DNA from: Candidatus Zipacnadia bacterium
GTDB taxonomy: Bacteria; Armatimonadota; Zipacnadia; Zipacnadales; UBA5352
Direction of reading: 5' to 3'
Assembly: GCA_029821735.1 (NCBI GenBank)
Contig: JALGSU010000016.1
Coordinates: forward strand, 48,981-112,980
Length of the DNA: 64,000 bases
The notes beneath the pieces were generated by a model, which saw only the letters and a list, made by a program, of their open reading frames with translations, was not told the DNA's origin and did no database searches. This document shows positions 27,851-38,133 of this stretch, one piece after another; within the stretch, counting starts at the first letter, position 1; every line of letters begins with the position of its first letter. A program made the translations under genes and the position numbers.

Positions 27851-29291
27851 CGCCCAGCACCCCCACTTGCACATTCCTGAAGCGCGCCGCCGATACCCCG
27901 TGCCCAACGTGTGCCGTCTGTCCCGGCTCCCCTTTGCCGCAGTTGGGGACGCCCTGCACCGTCCACGTCTCCTCGTCGGCCACCGCGTCGCACGCCCCCC
28001 AGAACTCCGGTGTGATCCCCGTATATGTCGGGTTCCGCACAATCCCGGTGATCTCGCCGTCCTCGATCACCCGCGCCACCTCGCAGCCAAACTGGAAGTT
28101 CAGCCGCTTGTCGTCGATCGACCAGCTCTGGTTCGTGTCCATCAGCAGTCCGCGCTCGGTCGTTCTGATGATTTCGCTCATCGGTATGTCGCCCGGTTCG
28201 AGGTTGATGTTTGTCATCCGGATGATCGGCAGCCGGTTCGGGCCGTCCGCCCGCATCGTCCCGTTGCTGGCACCGAGTCCGAGTTGGGCGGTGGTCTCCC
28301 GCGAGGTCAGATATCCCACGAAGATCCCGTTCTTGACGATCTCAGCCCGCTGAGCGGGGACGCCCTCGTCATCATATGCGAATGACCCGAGCCCGCCGGG
28401 GATAGTTGCGTCCGCACTGATGTTCACCACGTCCGAGCCGTAGCGGAAAGTACCCAGCTTGTCCGGGGTCAAGAAGCTCGTGCCTGCATAGGAGGCCTCC
28501 GTGCCCAGCACTCGGTCCAGCTCAATCGGGTGCCCACACGACTCATGCACCTGCAGCGCGAGCATCTCGCCTGCCAGGATGATGTCCATCTCACCGCTCG
28601 GACACTGCGGCGCCGCGAGCAACGCCACTGCTTCCTGGGCGATTTCTTCCGCATGCTCGGCGAGCCGCATCTCCTCAATGACTTCCCAACCGCGTGTCAT
28701 TACCTGCCCGCCGTGCGAGCCCGGGTATGACCGCCGCTGCGTCTCATTGCCGTCGATTGCCGTGGCACTGATGCGCCCGCCGGTCTCGATCAGTTCCTGA
28801 TGAATATCCGCGCCCTCGCTGGAGCAGAAGTGTTTGCTCTGGCGAAGCACGCTCACGTGGCCTTCGGTGACCGCCACATCGCTCTTGTTCATCAGCCGGT
28901 CGCAGTCCATCAGCAGTGCGATGCGGTCCTGCAAGAGTATGTCGGCGGGGTCTATCTCGAAGGAGGCCCTCACGTCGTCGATGACCGGTTCGACCTCGGT
29001 CAGCCTTACGGGGTTGCGTCTCGTGGTAGCGGCGGCGCGGGCCAGTTCCACGGCTCGCCGGGCCGCAGCGCGGATGGCTGCCTCATCGGGCTCGGAGGTC
29101 GCCGCAAACCCCCACGCGCCGTCGGCGATGACCCGCACGCCGATCCCGATCTGGTTGGCCGATGTCAGCCCTTCGAGGGCGCCGTTCCTCGCACGGGCGG
29201 TCTCTGCGGCGCTGGTGACGAACCGCGCGTCGGCGTATGAGGCGCCCGCCTCCAGTGCGCTCGTGATCGCAATGCTGGTGCGTCCCTGCAT
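27843..29291 (-). CDS. tldD: TldD-like zinc metalloprotease
   Basis: 482 residues. Catalytic subunit of TldD/TldE. The zinc motif HESCGH (HExxxH) is present near residue 250 in LQVHESCGHPIELDRV. Other hallmarks are EGADIHQELIETGGRIS, GSFAYDDEGVPAQRAEIV and GYLTSRETTAQLG. ATG 29291 was chosen over the adjacent GTG 29294 because GAGGGG lies 7 bases before it. It overlaps tldE, consistent with a stoichiometric complex. Confidence 0.94.
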   Translation of the reverse strand: MQGRTSIAITSALEAGASYADARFVTSAAETARARNGALEGLTSANQIGIGVRVIADGAWGFAATSEPDEAAIRAAARRAVELARAAATTRRNPVRLTEVEPVIDDVRASFEIDPADILLQDRIALLMDCDRLMNKSDVAVTEGHVSVLRQSKHFCSSEGADIHQELIETGGRISATAIDGNETQRRSYPGSHGGQVMTRGWEVIEEMRLAEHAEEIAQEAVALLAAPQCPSGEMDIILAGEMLALQVHESCGHPIELDRVLGTEASYAGTSFLTPDKLGTFRYGSDVVNISADATIPGGLGSFAYDDEGVPAQRAEIVKNGIFVGYLTSRETTAQLGLGASNGTMRADGPNRLPIIRMTNINLEPGDIPMSEIIRTTERGLLMDTNQSWSIDDKRLNFQFGCEVARVIEDGEITGIVRNPTYTGITPEFWGACDAVADEETWTVQGVPNCGKGEPGQTAHVGHGVSAARFRNVQVGVLGDE

Positions 29292-29347
29292 CACGCCACC
29301 CCTCTCCTGCCTCGGTTCAGGTTGGTCCTCTCATTGCCCGCTATCGA

Positions 29348-30217
29348 TCACACTATCCCGTCCGCGAACTCCCTTGCCGAGAAGTCCTGAAGGTCCTCGA
29401 TCTTCTCGCCCAGCCCCACGAGCTTTATCGGGATTTCCATTTCGCGCGTCAGACTCAGCAGCGTGCCACCCTTGGCGGTGCTATCGAGCTTCGCGACCGC
29501 GATCCCGGTCACATCGACTGCCTCGTTGAACTGCCGGGCCTGGTTGATGGCGTTCTGCCCGGTATTGGCGTCGATGACAAGCAGCTTCTCATCGGCGGGC
29601 CTGCCGAGGCCGCGCTCCACGATGCGTTCGACTTTGCGCAGCTCTTCCATCAGGTTCACCTGGGTATGCAGTCGGCCGGCGGTGTCGGCAATCACCACGT
29701 CGGCGCCTCGTGCCTTCGCGGCCTCAACCGCGTCGAAGACCACCGCTGCCGGGTCCGCGCCCATCGTCTGGGCAATTACCTCGCACCCCACTCGCTGACC
29801 CCAGAGCTGCAACTGCTCGATGGCCGCGGCCCGGAAGGTGTCCCCGGCGACCATGATCACTTTCTTGCCCTCGCCGACGTACCGACCAGCCAGCTTGCCG
29901 ATGGTCGTCGTCTTGCCGACGCCGTTGACGCCCAGCACCAGGATGACCGTGGGCGGCGTTTCTGCGACGTTGATCCGCCCCTCATAGGGCTCCAGGATAT
30001 GGAAGACCCGGTCACGCAGCACGCCCATCAGTTCTTCGGGATCGCGTGCACGCTGGCGCTCGGCCTCGCCGCGCAGTTCCTCGACGATCTCCATGGCAAG
30101 TGGTACGCTCACGTCTCCCTGGATCAGTTCGACTTCCAGGTCTTCGAGCATCTCTTCGTCTATAGTCGTCCGGCCGCGCAGCGTGTTGCCCACGCGTCGG
30201 AACAGTCCTTTGAGCAC
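29348..30217 (-). CDS. ftsY: Signal recognition particle receptor FtsY
   Basis: 289 residues. SRP-type GTPase that docks ribosome-nascent chain complexes at the membrane. The N domain is at residues 1-~90; the G domain has GVNGVGKTTTIGKLA (P-loop near 100), DTFRAAAIEQL, DTAGRLHTQ and AKLDSTAKGG. The start is a GTG at 30217 (VLKGLFRRVG), with AGGAAG about 8 bases upstream, lying after the smc stop; the longer frame would overlap smc. There is almost no acidic A domain, as in many non-enteric bacteria. Confidence 0.94.
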   Translation of the reverse strand: MLKGLFRRVGNTLRGRTTIDEEMLEDLEVELIQGDVSVPLAMEIVEELRGEAERQRARDPEELMGVLRDRVFHILEPYEGRINVAETPPTVILVLGVNGVGKTTTIGKLAGRYVGEGKKVIMVAGDTFRAAAIEQLQLWGQRVGCEVIAQTMGADPAAVVFDAVEAAKARGADVVIADTAGRLHTQVNLMEELRKVERIVERGLGRPADEKLLVIDANTGQNAINQARQFNEAVDVTGIAVAKLDSTAKGGTLLSLTREMEIPIKLVGLGEKIEDLQDFSAREFADGIV

Positions 30218-30275
30218 TTTGTGTTCTTCCTCTCGGTCTTCTTCTGAGGGCTGGGTACCGTCCGCGGTGGCCGCG

Positions 30276-33200
30276 TCAGCTCTCTGCGTCAACCGTCTCG
30301 ACGACGGCCTCCTCTTCAGCGGCTTCGCCCTCACCGTCACCGCTTGCCGCCGCCGTCGCGGCCGCGGCCCGGCTTCGCGCCTCCATTGCCTGTTGCCGAC
30401 GCCCCTGCTCCTGCGCATCGGCCAGTTCCACCGATATCCGCTGTGACACGCCCGGCTGCTGCATGGTGACCCCGTGAAGCATGTCCATTGCTTCCATACT
30501 TCGCGGGTTGTGCGTGATGACGATGAACTGCGAGCGCTCCGCGAACTCCTTCAGCAGCTCCACAAACCGGTCCGTGTTCGCCTCATCAAGCGCCGCGTCG
30601 ATCTCGTCGAGTACGCAGAACGGACTCGGCTTGACCTTCAGCATCGCGAACAGCAGCGCCAGTGCCGTAAGTGCACGCTCGCCGCCTGACAGCAGGCTCA
30701 GGTGCTTCTGCCTCTTGCCCGGAGGCTGCGCGATCACTTCGACGCCGCTCTCGAGCACGTTGTCCGGGTCCGTCAGATAAAGCTGCGTGCGTCCGCCGCC
30801 GAACAGGTGCGCGAACACCACCTCGAACTCCGCCGCGACCAGCTCGAAGGTCGCCATGAACTCCGCCTCCGCGGCGGTGTCGATCTCCGTGATGATTTCA
30901 AGCAAGTCCCCGCGCGCCGACTCCAGGTCATCGCGCTGCTTGGTCAGGAACTCCTCGCGTGCGCTGAGCCGGTCACACTCGTCGATCGCGCTCAGGTTCA
31001 CATGCCCCAGCGCCCTTATCTCGCGCTTGAGCTGGTTCACGTCCCGCGCAAGCGAGTTGCGGCTGGCCTCGTCGTCGCCAAGTTGCTCGATAGCCTGTGC
31101 CGGCGTGACTTCATACACGTCCGCCAGGCGTTCTTGTATGTGCTCGATCTGCGCCTGCTCACGCGTGAGCGACACCTCGATACGCTGCAGTGCCTCGCCC
31201 TGCGTGTCCGCGATCCGCCGCAGCTTACGAGTGCTGGTGTCCAACTCCTCGCTCTTCATGCGCAACTCGCCGACAACCGCGCTCTGCTCGCTCACCGCTG
31301 TCCGCAGACCGTTCGCCGACGTGCGCTTCTCCCCGAGTTCGCCGGTCAGTTTCTCCAGTTGCTCAGTCAGCTCGACTTTCCGTTCGCCGAGGACTCGACT
31401 GGCTTGTGCCTGCGCGCCCAACTCTTTGCGCACCCGTGCCAGCTCCGCCTCCTGCTGGTTCACGAGCGCGGTGCTCGACCGCTCCTTCTCGCGCAGTTCC
31501 GCGAGCGTCACTTCCATCTGCACGAGTGCTTCGCGCCGCTTCTGTAGCTCGGCCTCAGACTCCCCACGCGTCTCATTGCCCGCCAGTGCGCCGGCCAGCT
31601 CCTTGGCCTTCGCCCCGGCCTCCTCCGCCTGCCGCAGTGAGTTCTCCTGACGTTCTTTCGTCTTCGTCAGGCGCTCCGCCAGCGACCCGATCTCGCCGCC
31701 CAACTCGCCCATCGCCGCCCCGGCCGCTTTGCCCTGATCCTCGATGTGCACCAGGTCACGATCCAGCTCAGAGACCTGCGCACGCCGCTCGCTCATCGAC
31801 TCGTTGGCCCGCTCGACCTGACCTGCAAGATCCGCTGCCGCACGGTCCAGGCGCTCCTCACATTCCCACGTAGCAGCCAGTGCCTGCCGATAGTCCTCCA
31901 GTTGCTGCTCGACTTCCACCAGTTCGCGCTGGCGTCCGAACACCTGGCCGCCCTCTCGCGGACCGCCTCCGCCCCGGATCGCGCCGTTGCGCTCCACCAC
32001 TACCCCATCCACCGTCACCGCCCGCGCCTGGTGCCCGATGCGCCGGGTCAGCCGCAGCGCCGACTCCAGGTCCTTCATCAGCAGCACGTCGCCGAGCAGA
32101 TGGTCAACGATGACGCCCATCTTCCCCGTCGCCCGCACCGATCGCGTCGCGGGGCCGATGCAACCGTCCCCACTCGCCAATGTCGCTTGCGGCGCCACCA
32201 TCGACAGCGATGCGATCGGCAGGAAGGTCGCGTAGCCCATATCTCGGGCCCGCAGATACTCCACCGCCGCCACCGCGTCGTCCTGAGTCTCGGTGACGAT
32301 CCACCCCAGCCTGTCTCCGAGCGCCGCCTCCACCGCCGTCTCATACTTGCCTGGGACTTCCAGCATATCCCCGACTACGCCGTGAATTCCCTGCAGCTCA
32401 CCGACCTCCGCCGCTGCCAGCACCTGCCTGACGGTGTCCTCGTATCCCTCATGGCTCTCGGCCAGTTCGGTCAGCAGCGCCTTACGTGTCTCAGCGGCGG
32501 TGCCCGCACCGGCCAGGATCGCCCGCTTCGCCCGGTGGTCGCGCAGTGTCTGGCTGATTGCGTGGTGAAGTTGCGTCTGCTTGTTCAGCCGTACTCGGGC
32601 CGCGTCGACCTCTGCCGCAGCCTTGTCACGTTCGGCCTTCGCGGCCGCCAGACGCTTGCCGGCCGCCTCGCCGCGTGCGATCAGTTCCTGCCGCTGCGCC
32701 TCCAGCCGCTGGACACGCTCCCCGAGTTCCTCGACCATGGACGCGAGCGCCTCTGCCTCGCGCGAGGTCCCCTCCGCTCTGCGGACGGTCTTCGCGTGCT
32801 CGTCCTCCATCTTCTGCCTGCGCTGCACGCGCTCCCGGCGTGCCTGCTCTGCGGCTTTCAGTTCAGTGCGGGCCGCCTGCAGCTTCGCGGCCATCTCGCC
32901 AGCCTGCGCCCGATCGGCTTCCTGCTGGCTCTTGAGCTCAGTCAGATTCGCCGCCAGTTCCTGGTCGCGAGTGCTCTCGCCCTCTTCGCTGCTGTCGAGT
33001 TCGCTCAGCCGTTCGGTGGTCGAACTCAGCTTCTCCGAAGTGACCGCGTGCGCGCGCTCGGCCTGCTCCGCGTCTCGCTCGGCGACACGCGCCTTCTCGC
33101 GCGTTTGGGCCAGTTGTGCCTCAAGCGCATGCAGCTTCGCGGCGATCTGCTCGATCTCCGCCTCCGCCAGGTTCAGGTGCCCGCGTGTGCCCTCCATATC

Positions 33201-33959
33201 GGCACGCGTGATCTGCTGATCGTTGGCGAGTTTACCCAGCCGGTCATGCCGGTTCTGGTAGTCCATCGCCAGCAGTGTCAGTTCCACTTCCCGCAACTGG
33301 TCGTCGAGTGCCCTATACTGTCGCGCTTTCTCCGCCGCTTTCTCCAGCGGCTCGCGCTGCGAGGTCAGTTCATAGATGATGTCAGCAATCCGCCGGACAT
33401 TGCCCTCGGTCGCTTCGAGTTTCCGCTGAGCTTCCTGCCGTCGCCGCCGATATTTCCCGATACCCGCGACCTCTTCAAGCAGTTCGCGCCGCGTCTCCGA
33501 GCGTGCCGAGAGGATGGCCTCGACGTCGCCCTGACCCACCAGCGAATACGCGGCCTGCCCCACGCCGGTGTCGACGAACAGGTCATGCACATCACGCAGC
33601 CGGCACGAGGAGCCGTTGATGCCGTACTCGCTCTCACCCGAGCGATACAGTCGTCGGTAGACCTCGACCTCGGTGAAATCGATCGGCAGTGCCCCGTCGC
33701 TGTTGTCCAGAACCAGCCGGGCTTCGGCCATCCCAAGCGGGCTGCGCTTTTCGGTGCCCGAGAAGATGACGTCCTGAGAGGTATGGGTTCGTATAGCCCG
33801 CTGGCTCTGTTCGCCCAGCGCCCAGAGGATCGCATCGGTGATATTGCTCTTGCCCACGCCGTTAGGCCCGACGACCCCGGTCATACCTGGGCCGAACTGT
33901 AGTTCCGTGTGGTCTGCGAAGGTCTTGAACCCGCGCAGCTCCATCCTTTTCAGATACAC
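30276..33959 (-). CDS. smc: Chromosome segregation ATPase SMC
   Basis: 1227 residues, normal SMC length, starting at GTG 33959 with AGAGGA 8 bases upstream. Walker A is [14 protein letters not shown] (residues 32-39), with the R-loop and [10 protein letters not shown] nearby. Two long coiled coils flank the hinge at ~500-640 ([21 protein letters not shown] ... [11 protein letters not shown]). The ABC signature [17 protein letters not shown] is near 1090 and Walker B is [17 protein letters not shown]. The final ~70 residues are a low-complexity Ala/Glu tail. It works with ScpA/ScpB (not in this window) in chromosome compaction. The smc-ftsY order is a common bacterial arrangement. Confidence 0.96.
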   Translation of the reverse strand: MYLKRMELRGFKTFADHTELQFGPGMTGVVGPNGVGKSNITDAILWALGEQSQRAIRTHTSQDVIFSGTEKRSPLGMAEARLVLDNSDGALPIDFTEVEVYRRLYRSGESEYGINGSSCRLRDVHDLFVDTGVGQAAYSLVGQGDVEAILSARSETRRELLEEVAGIGKYRRRRQEAQRKLEATEGNVRRIADIIYELTSQREPLEKAAEKARQYRALDDQLREVELTLLAMDYQNRHDRLGKLANDQQITRADMEGTRGHLNLAEAEIEQIAAKLHALEAQLAQTREKARVAERDAEQAERAHAVTSEKLSSTTERLSELDSSEEGESTRDQELAANLTELKSQQEADRAQAGEMAAKLQAARTELKAAEQARRERVQRRQKMEDEHAKTVRRAEGTSREAEALASMVEELGERVQRLEAQRQELIARGEAAGKRLAAAKAERDKAAAEVDAARVRLNKQTQLHHAISQTLRDHRAKRAILAGAGTAAETRKALLTELAESHEGYEDTVRQVLAAAEVGELQGIHGVVGDMLEVPGKYETAVEAALGDRLGWIVTETQDDAVAAVEYLRARDMGYATFLPIASLSMVAPQATLASGDGCIGPATRSVRATGKMGVIVDHLLGDVLLMKDLESALRLTRRIGHQARAVTVDGVVVERNGAIRGGGGPREGGQVFGRQRELVEVEQQLEDYRQALAATWECEERLDRAAADLAGQVERANESMSERRAQVSELDRDLVHIEDQGKAAGAAMGELGGEIGSLAERLTKTKERQENSLRQAEEAGAKAKELAGALAGNETRGESEAELQKRREALVQMEVTLAELREKERSSTALVNQQEAELARVRKELGAQAQASRVLGERKVELTEQLEKLTGELGEKRTSANGLRTAVSEQSAVVGELRMKSEELDTSTRKLRRIADTQGEALQRIEVSLTREQAQIEHIQERLADVYEVTPAQAIEQLGDDEASRNSLARDVNQLKREIRALGHVNLSAIDECDRLSAREEFLTKQRDDLESARGDLLEIITEIDTAAEAEFMATFELVAAEFEVVFAHLFGGGRTQLYLTDPDNVLESGVEVIAQPPGKRQKHLSLLSGGERALTALALLFAMLKVKPSPFCVLDEIDAALDEANTDRFVELLKEFAERSQFIVITHNPRSMEAMDMLHGVTMQQPGVSQRISVELADAQEQGRRQQAMEARSRAAAATAAASGDGEGEAAEEEAVVETVDAES

Positions 33960-34051
33960 GTGCTCATCCTCTTGTGCGCGATTGCTGCTTCGTTGATGCT
34001 GCTTACGTGCCCGCCTCTGGCGTCACTGCGCCCCACGCGCACTTCGCCGCT

Positions 34052-35152
34052 CTACCTGACCAATATGTCCATCCGCTGCACCGTCACGCCCTCATACTCG
34101 ACCGCGAGCGTCGGCCATCCCTCTGCGGTGGTCAGATACTCGGGGCCGTTACTGGTGGCGATGATCGTGTCCTCGGACTTGGTGCCGGTGATCGACGGGT
34201 TCCAGGCGAACGCCTGGTTCTCGATCACTGTTTCGGCGCACTCCGCAGTGCCTTTGTACTCGCGCGCGGCATAGCCGGTCGCCCCGCCCTGGTGGTGCAG
34301 GCGCCACTCTTCGGGGTAACCCCCGGCGGCGTAGGTCGCCACGCCCCTGCTGAAGACCTCTGCCACTGCCACGCCGGGCACAGTTTCCAGGTTCAGGCAT
34401 GCGTCCACGGTGCAACAGGCAGCGTGCTTGTCGCGCATCTCGGCGCTCGGTTCGCCGAAACTCACCATGCGTGTGGAGTAGACTCCGAGGCCCCACTTTG
34501 TGCAGCCGAGAACCACCATCACGTGGCTGTCGAGTTCGGCGTCCGTGGAGATCGGGTGCCGATATTTCAGTGCTCGCTCGTCGGCCGCGATCAGTGCCAC
34601 CACTGGCTGGCACCCCGCGCCCATCGCTTTACCCATTAGCAGACCGGCGATTTGATGCTCGGTCATGCCCGGCTCGATTTCGTAGCAGGTCGCGGCAATC
34701 GTTGCGGCGCTGATCTCCCCGAGCGCCCGGTAACGCTCAATCTCCGGGGGCATCAATGACCAGCGCAAGCGCGCGATCCCATCCGCAACGCTGGTCGCAA
34801 CGCCCGCGTATCCTGCGTCGGCGCCGATCGTCCCGCCCGCAACAGTGCCGAGCATCTCCGCCGGGTCCTCTTCGTCCCACTGTGTGTAGTGGATCTCGAA
34901 GGGCAGTTCGCCGGTCTCTTCGTCCTCGATCCGCCCCGACTCGATGTTATTGGTGAGGATGGATTGCGTGTCACGGGTGACCACGATGCAGCCAACGCCA
35001 GTCGCCCCGTCAAGCCCAACGTGGTTCATCCCGCCGCCGGTCAGCCACGCGAAGTTCGCTCGCGTGTTGAGGGCGACTGCGTCGAGGCCCGCGTCGCTCA
35101 TGAACTCCCGCACCATTGCCAGCTTCGCCTGGACTTCCTCAAGCCTGGTCAA
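34052..35152 (-). CDS. M24-fold (creatinase/aminopeptidase P-like) protein, probably inactive
   Basis: 366 residues with the two-domain layout of aminopeptidase P/creatinase: an N-terminal domain (GLDAVALNTRANFAWLTGG) and a pita-bread C-terminal domain. The metal-site motifs are altered. The family's 'D.G....GY.SD.TRT' corresponds to VLGCTKWGLGVYSTRMVS, which lacks both aspartates, and 'EP' of the fourth ligand is NP. A histidine region (LHHQGGATGY) and a glutamate in SEDT remain. It probably does not hydrolyse Xaa-Pro peptides in the usual way; substrate binding or an unrelated reaction is possible. It lies between a galactokinase-like gene and smc. Confidence 0.72.
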   Translation of the reverse strand: MTRLEEVQAKLAMVREFMSDAGLDAVALNTRANFAWLTGGGMNHVGLDGATGVGCIVVTRDTQSILTNNIESGRIEDEETGELPFEIHYTQWDEEDPAEMLGTVAGGTIGADAGYAGVATSVADGIARLRWSLMPPEIERYRALGEISAATIAATCYEIEPGMTEHQIAGLLMGKAMGAGCQPVVALIAADERALKYRHPISTDAELDSHVMVVLGCTKWGLGVYSTRMVSFGEPSAEMRDKHAACCTVDACLNLETVPGVAVAEVFSRGVATYAAGGYPEEWRLHHQGGATGYAAREYKGTAECAETVIENQAFAWNPSITGTKSEDTIIATSNGPEYLTTAEGWPTLAVEYEGVTVQRMDILVR

Positions 35153-35198
35153 CTGGGCTCATCTCCTCGACCGTCGCTGCCTGCTGTCTCGCCCGTTC

Positions 35199-36332
35199 CT
35201 ACAGAACTCCCGCCCCATCACATGCCTGCGTCGCGAAGATCCTCGGCACCAGCCCGGTCGCAGCCTCGTAGCGCGCGCCAACTTGGGCGATGAACTCCTC
35301 AACCCCGCTCGCGTCCACTAAGGCCATCACACATCCGCCAAAGCCCGCCCCGACCAGCCGTGCGCCGTAGCATCCCGGTGCGTCCAGTGCCGCCGCCCGC
35401 ATCGCCTCAAGTTCAGGGCAGCTCACCTCGTAATCGTCCCGCAAACTCTCATGCGTGCGATTGATGACGTCCCCGACGCCCACCATCTCGCCCGCTTCGA
35501 GCAGACTTACGCCTTCATGCACGCGCTCGTTCTCGCTCACGACATGCCGCGCGCGCCGCAGCAGCGTCCCATTCAGTTCACTTGCCCGGCGCTCCAGCGT
35601 CGCCGTGTCGAGGTCACGCAGCGCCCCCACTCCCAGCAGACGCGCCGCTTCCTCGCACTGCCCACGCCGCTCGTTGTATGCGGACCCGACCAACTCTCTC
35701 GGCTTACGGGTGTCGCACACCACAAACTGAGCGCGGTCGGCGGTGATGGGCACCGCCCGGCGTTCCAGCGTTCGACAGTCCAGCCACATCGCCCGCCCGG
35801 CCTGGCCGAAGGTCGAACTGAACTGGTCAAGGATTCCGCAGCGCATGCCGACGTATTCGTTCTCTGCCCGCTGGCACAGGAGCGCCAGTTCTTCGGCGCC
35901 AATCTCGAACTCCGCCGCAGCGGCCAGCGCCAGTGCATACGCCAACTCCACCGCTGCCGACGATGACACCCCCGAGCCCACTGGCACGTCGCTCACCAGC
36001 GCCACGTCCGCGCCACCGATCTGGCAACCATGCTCGCGGAGTAGTTTGATGACGCCCGCCAGGTAGTCCCACCACTGGCCGTCGGCTCCCGCGTCGAGTT
36101 CATCGACGCTGAAATTCGCAGGTCCGGATTCCTGATCAGACACCGCGCGAACCATGCCGTCCGCACGCGACGAGACGGCCGCCACCGCTGCCTGCCTGAT
36201 CGCGATGGAGGCAACGTAGCCCTCATTGTAGTCGGTGTGCGCCCCGAACAGTTCCAGCCGCCCCGGCGCACGCGCAACCGTCTGCGCTCCGACCCCATAC
36301 GTCGAGCGCAGCAGTTCACGGGCCCGGGTCAC
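35199..36332 (-). CDS. Galactokinase-like GHMP sugar kinase
   Basis: 377 residues from a GTG at 36332. The open frame begins at 36380, but a consensus promoter (36369-36396) places the transcript start near 36362, so the later start is preferred. Motif 1 is VARAPGRLELFGAHTDYNEG, motif 2 PVGSGVSSSAAVELAYAL and motif 3 GARLVGAGFGGCVMAL. The galactokinase signature MRCGILDQFSSTFG is also present with its catalytic-base Asp. The Glu that contacts galactose in 'GEHTDYN' is Ala31 here, while His32 and Asp34 are kept, so the sugar may differ from galactose. Confidence 0.85.
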   Translation of the reverse strand: MTRARELLRSTYGVGAQTVARAPGRLELFGAHTDYNEGYVASIAIRQAAVAAVSSRADGMVRAVSDQESGPANFSVDELDAGADGQWWDYLAGVIKLLREHGCQIGGADVALVSDVPVGSGVSSSAAVELAYALALAAAAEFEIGAEELALLCQRAENEYVGMRCGILDQFSSTFGQAGRAMWLDCRTLERRAVPITADRAQFVVCDTRKPRELVGSAYNERRGQCEEAARLLGVGALRDLDTATLERRASELNGTLLRRARHVVSENERVHEGVSLLEAGEMVGVGDVINRTHESLRDDYEVSCPELEAMRAAALDAPGCYGARLVGAGFGGCVMALVDASGVEEFIAQVGARYEAATGLVPRIFATQACDGAGVL

Positions 36333-36368
36333 TCGCGGGTCAGCCCCGGCTCCCGGGGCATTACTGCG

Positions 36369-36396
36369 ATTATACAACACAACACCGCCCTGTCAA
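36369..36396 (-). promoter_or_regulatory. Consensus sigma70 promoter for the galactokinase-smc-ftsY run
   Basis: On the minus strand TTGACA (36391-36396), 16-base spacer, TATAAT (36369-36374). Both hexamers are perfect. It lies in the 35-base gap after the URO-D-like gene and probably starts a transcript for the galactokinase-like gene, M24, smc, ftsY, tldDE and heparinase. Confidence 0.75.
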
Positions 36397-36415
36397 CGAA
36401 CCTGAGCCGTCGAAA

Positions 36416-37480
36416 TCAGTCGTATTGTCCATGTTCAAGCACCAAATCTATTACATACTTAAACCGATCAAAGCTCACGTTGTCGGGCACCGAGTGATCC
36501 GAGTGGTAGATGTAGCCGCCACCCTTCTTGGCCACCCCCACCTTGACCCGGATCTCCTCTTCCAGCAGCTTCGGATCGGTGCCATCAGCCATCAGCCGCA
36601 CGTCGATCCCGCCCATGAACGCCAGCCGATCGCCGTATTGCTCCTTCAGCCCGATGAGATCCATCCCCGCCTTCACTTCCAGCGGTTCCAGGCAGTCGAA
36701 GCCAGCCTCGATGAGCTGCGGCACCAGTGCAGTCACGTTGCCGCAACTGTGCAGGATCACCTTCAGGCCATACCGGTGGAAGAAGTCGCAGACTTTCGTG
36801 TGAGCTGGCAGACACAACTGACGGTACATCTCCGGCGAAAACAGCGGGCCGTTCCGGTAGCCCATGTCGTCGTACAGGAAGGCCCCCTCAAGTTCGACGC
36901 CTCCGTCGATCATCATCTGCGCGGTAGCGATGATCCCGTCGGTGTGCCACATGAACATATCCGCAACCCAGTCGGGGTCCGTGGCCATCGCCATGAGCAG
37001 ATTCTCGGAGCCCACGATCCCCTGAGTCTTGTCGAACCCGGTCGCCGCCTGGTACGAGAACCACAGGCCTCTTTCGTTGGCGTGTTTCTGCCCGTTCAGG
37101 CACCCCTCGAGGTTGACCCGGTCCGGCCCGAGGTCCATCTCCTGCTTGTGGGCGAACCAATCCGAGGCGGTCTTGATCTTGAAGTCAATGCACTCAGGCG
37201 TGGATGTGGCGTTCTTCCAGTTCTTGCGCAGAGCCCCGTTGCTGTTCCACGCGATCGTGTACTCATCCGTCTCCTCAACCACCTCAGGTTCCATACGCAG
37301 CGTCAGGTCGGCTCCGGTGCCGCTTTGCTCAAACCCGAAATACTGCTGCGGGGTCATGTCAACGGGCAGGCCCTCCTGGTGCCAGCGCCGCACAGTGGTG
37401 AACCACGGGGTGTCGTGAATCGGTACTCGATCGCCCTCCCGGTGATTGAGTGCGGCCAGCACACGTTCGCGCCCGGTCAT
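36416..37480 (-). CDS. Uroporphyrinogen decarboxylase-like protein (MtaA/CmuA-type)
   Basis: 354 residues. URO-D superfamily TIM barrel beginning MTGRERVLAALNHREGDRVP, the usual start of the corrinoid methyltransferase-like branch. The zinc-type motif LHSCGNV (HxCG) near residue 245 favours a methylcobamide:CoM-methyltransferase-like activity over true heme synthesis. The late motif reads FMGGIDV. Such paralogues are frequent near glycan and secondary-metabolism genes in environmental bacteria, and no specific substrate is known. Coupled to the preceding methyltransferase gene by ATGA. Confidence 0.8.
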   Translation of the reverse strand: MTGRERVLAALNHREGDRVPIHDTPWFTTVRRWHQEGLPVDMTPQQYFGFEQSGTGADLTLRMEPEVVEETDEYTIAWNSNGALRKNWKNATSTPECIDFKIKTASDWFAHKQEMDLGPDRVNLEGCLNGQKHANERGLWFSYQAATGFDKTQGIVGSENLLMAMATDPDWVADMFMWHTDGIIATAQMMIDGGVELEGAFLYDDMGYRNGPLFSPEMYRQLCLPAHTKVCDFFHRYGLKVILHSCGNVTALVPQLIEAGFDCLEPLEVKAGMDLIGLKEQYGDRLAFMGGIDVRLMADGTDPKLLEEEIRVKVGVAKKGGGYIYHSDHSVPDNVSFDRFKYVIDLVLEHGQYD

Positions 37481-38133
37481 TGCTCTGTTCCTCCCTGGAT
37501 CGGTTCGGTAGCCAGATACACCCGGAATCCCCCGCTGTGTGCCACGTGCTCAACTGTCGCGAACCGTCCAGCCAGCAGCTTCGCCAGCGTCTTCGCGCCC
37601 TTCTGTGTTGCCACGACCATCCAGTATTCGCCGCCCGGGTTCAGATGCGCTGCGGCCCAATCCATGCTCTGCAGCACCGCCGCGCGCCCGGCGCTGATCG
37701 GCGGGTTGGACAAGATCGCGTCGAAGGTCCGCTCGCCGAGCACCTCTGAGGCGTCGCCGCACACCACTTCCGCGTTCGTCACGTGGCTGCTCTTGACGTT
37801 CGCACGCGCCAAGTCACACGCCCGTTCATTGAGGTCGACCATAGTGACCCGCGCGCCCGGCCACGTCAGCGCCGCCACGATCCCGATCAGGCCCCACCCG
37901 CAGCCCCAGTCCAGAATCTCGTCGCCATCGCTCGCCTCAACGGTCTCTGCGAGCAGCTTGCTGCCGTTGTCAGCCTTCCCGTGCGAGAACACGCCTCGGT
38001 CGGTGGTGAAGGGCAGACGCCTGCCGCGCACCCGTACCGCGATCTCCTGCGGCCTCGAGTACACCGTCGGCTTCTCGGTGAAGTAGTGCTCGCCCTCGCC
38101 CGGTGTTCCACTGTCAGGACTCTTATCGCTCAC
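37477..38133 (-). CDS. RsmC-like class I SAM-dependent methyltransferase
   Basis: 218 residues. It starts with HYFTEKPTVYSRPQEIAV, a marker of the RsmC/'MTS' rRNA (guanine-N2) methyltransferase group. The SAM-binding motif is ILDWGCGWGLIGI and the catalytic loop is LSNPPISAGR (NPP[FY]-type, with Ile). It is single-domain, like many bacterial homologues annotated as 16S rRNA m2G1207-type enzymes. ATGA overlaps link it to the phosphoesterase upstream and the URO-D-like gene downstream. Confidence 0.85.
   Translation of the reverse strand: MSDKSPDSGTPGEGEHYFTEKPTVYSRPQEIAVRVRGRRLPFTTDRGVFSHGKADNGSKLLAETVEASDGDEILDWGCGWGLIGIVAALTWPGARVTMVDLNERACDLARANVKSSHVTNAEVVCGDASEVLGERTFDAILSNPPISAGRAAVLQSMDWAAAHLNPGGEYWMVVATQKGAKTLAKLLAGRFATVEHVAHSGGFRVYLATEPIQGGTEQ

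Noticed and set aside
31746..33902. 718-residue plus-strand open frame
   Set aside because: Antisense shadow of smc produced by high GC content; composition is rich in Leu, Arg, Gln and has no domain.
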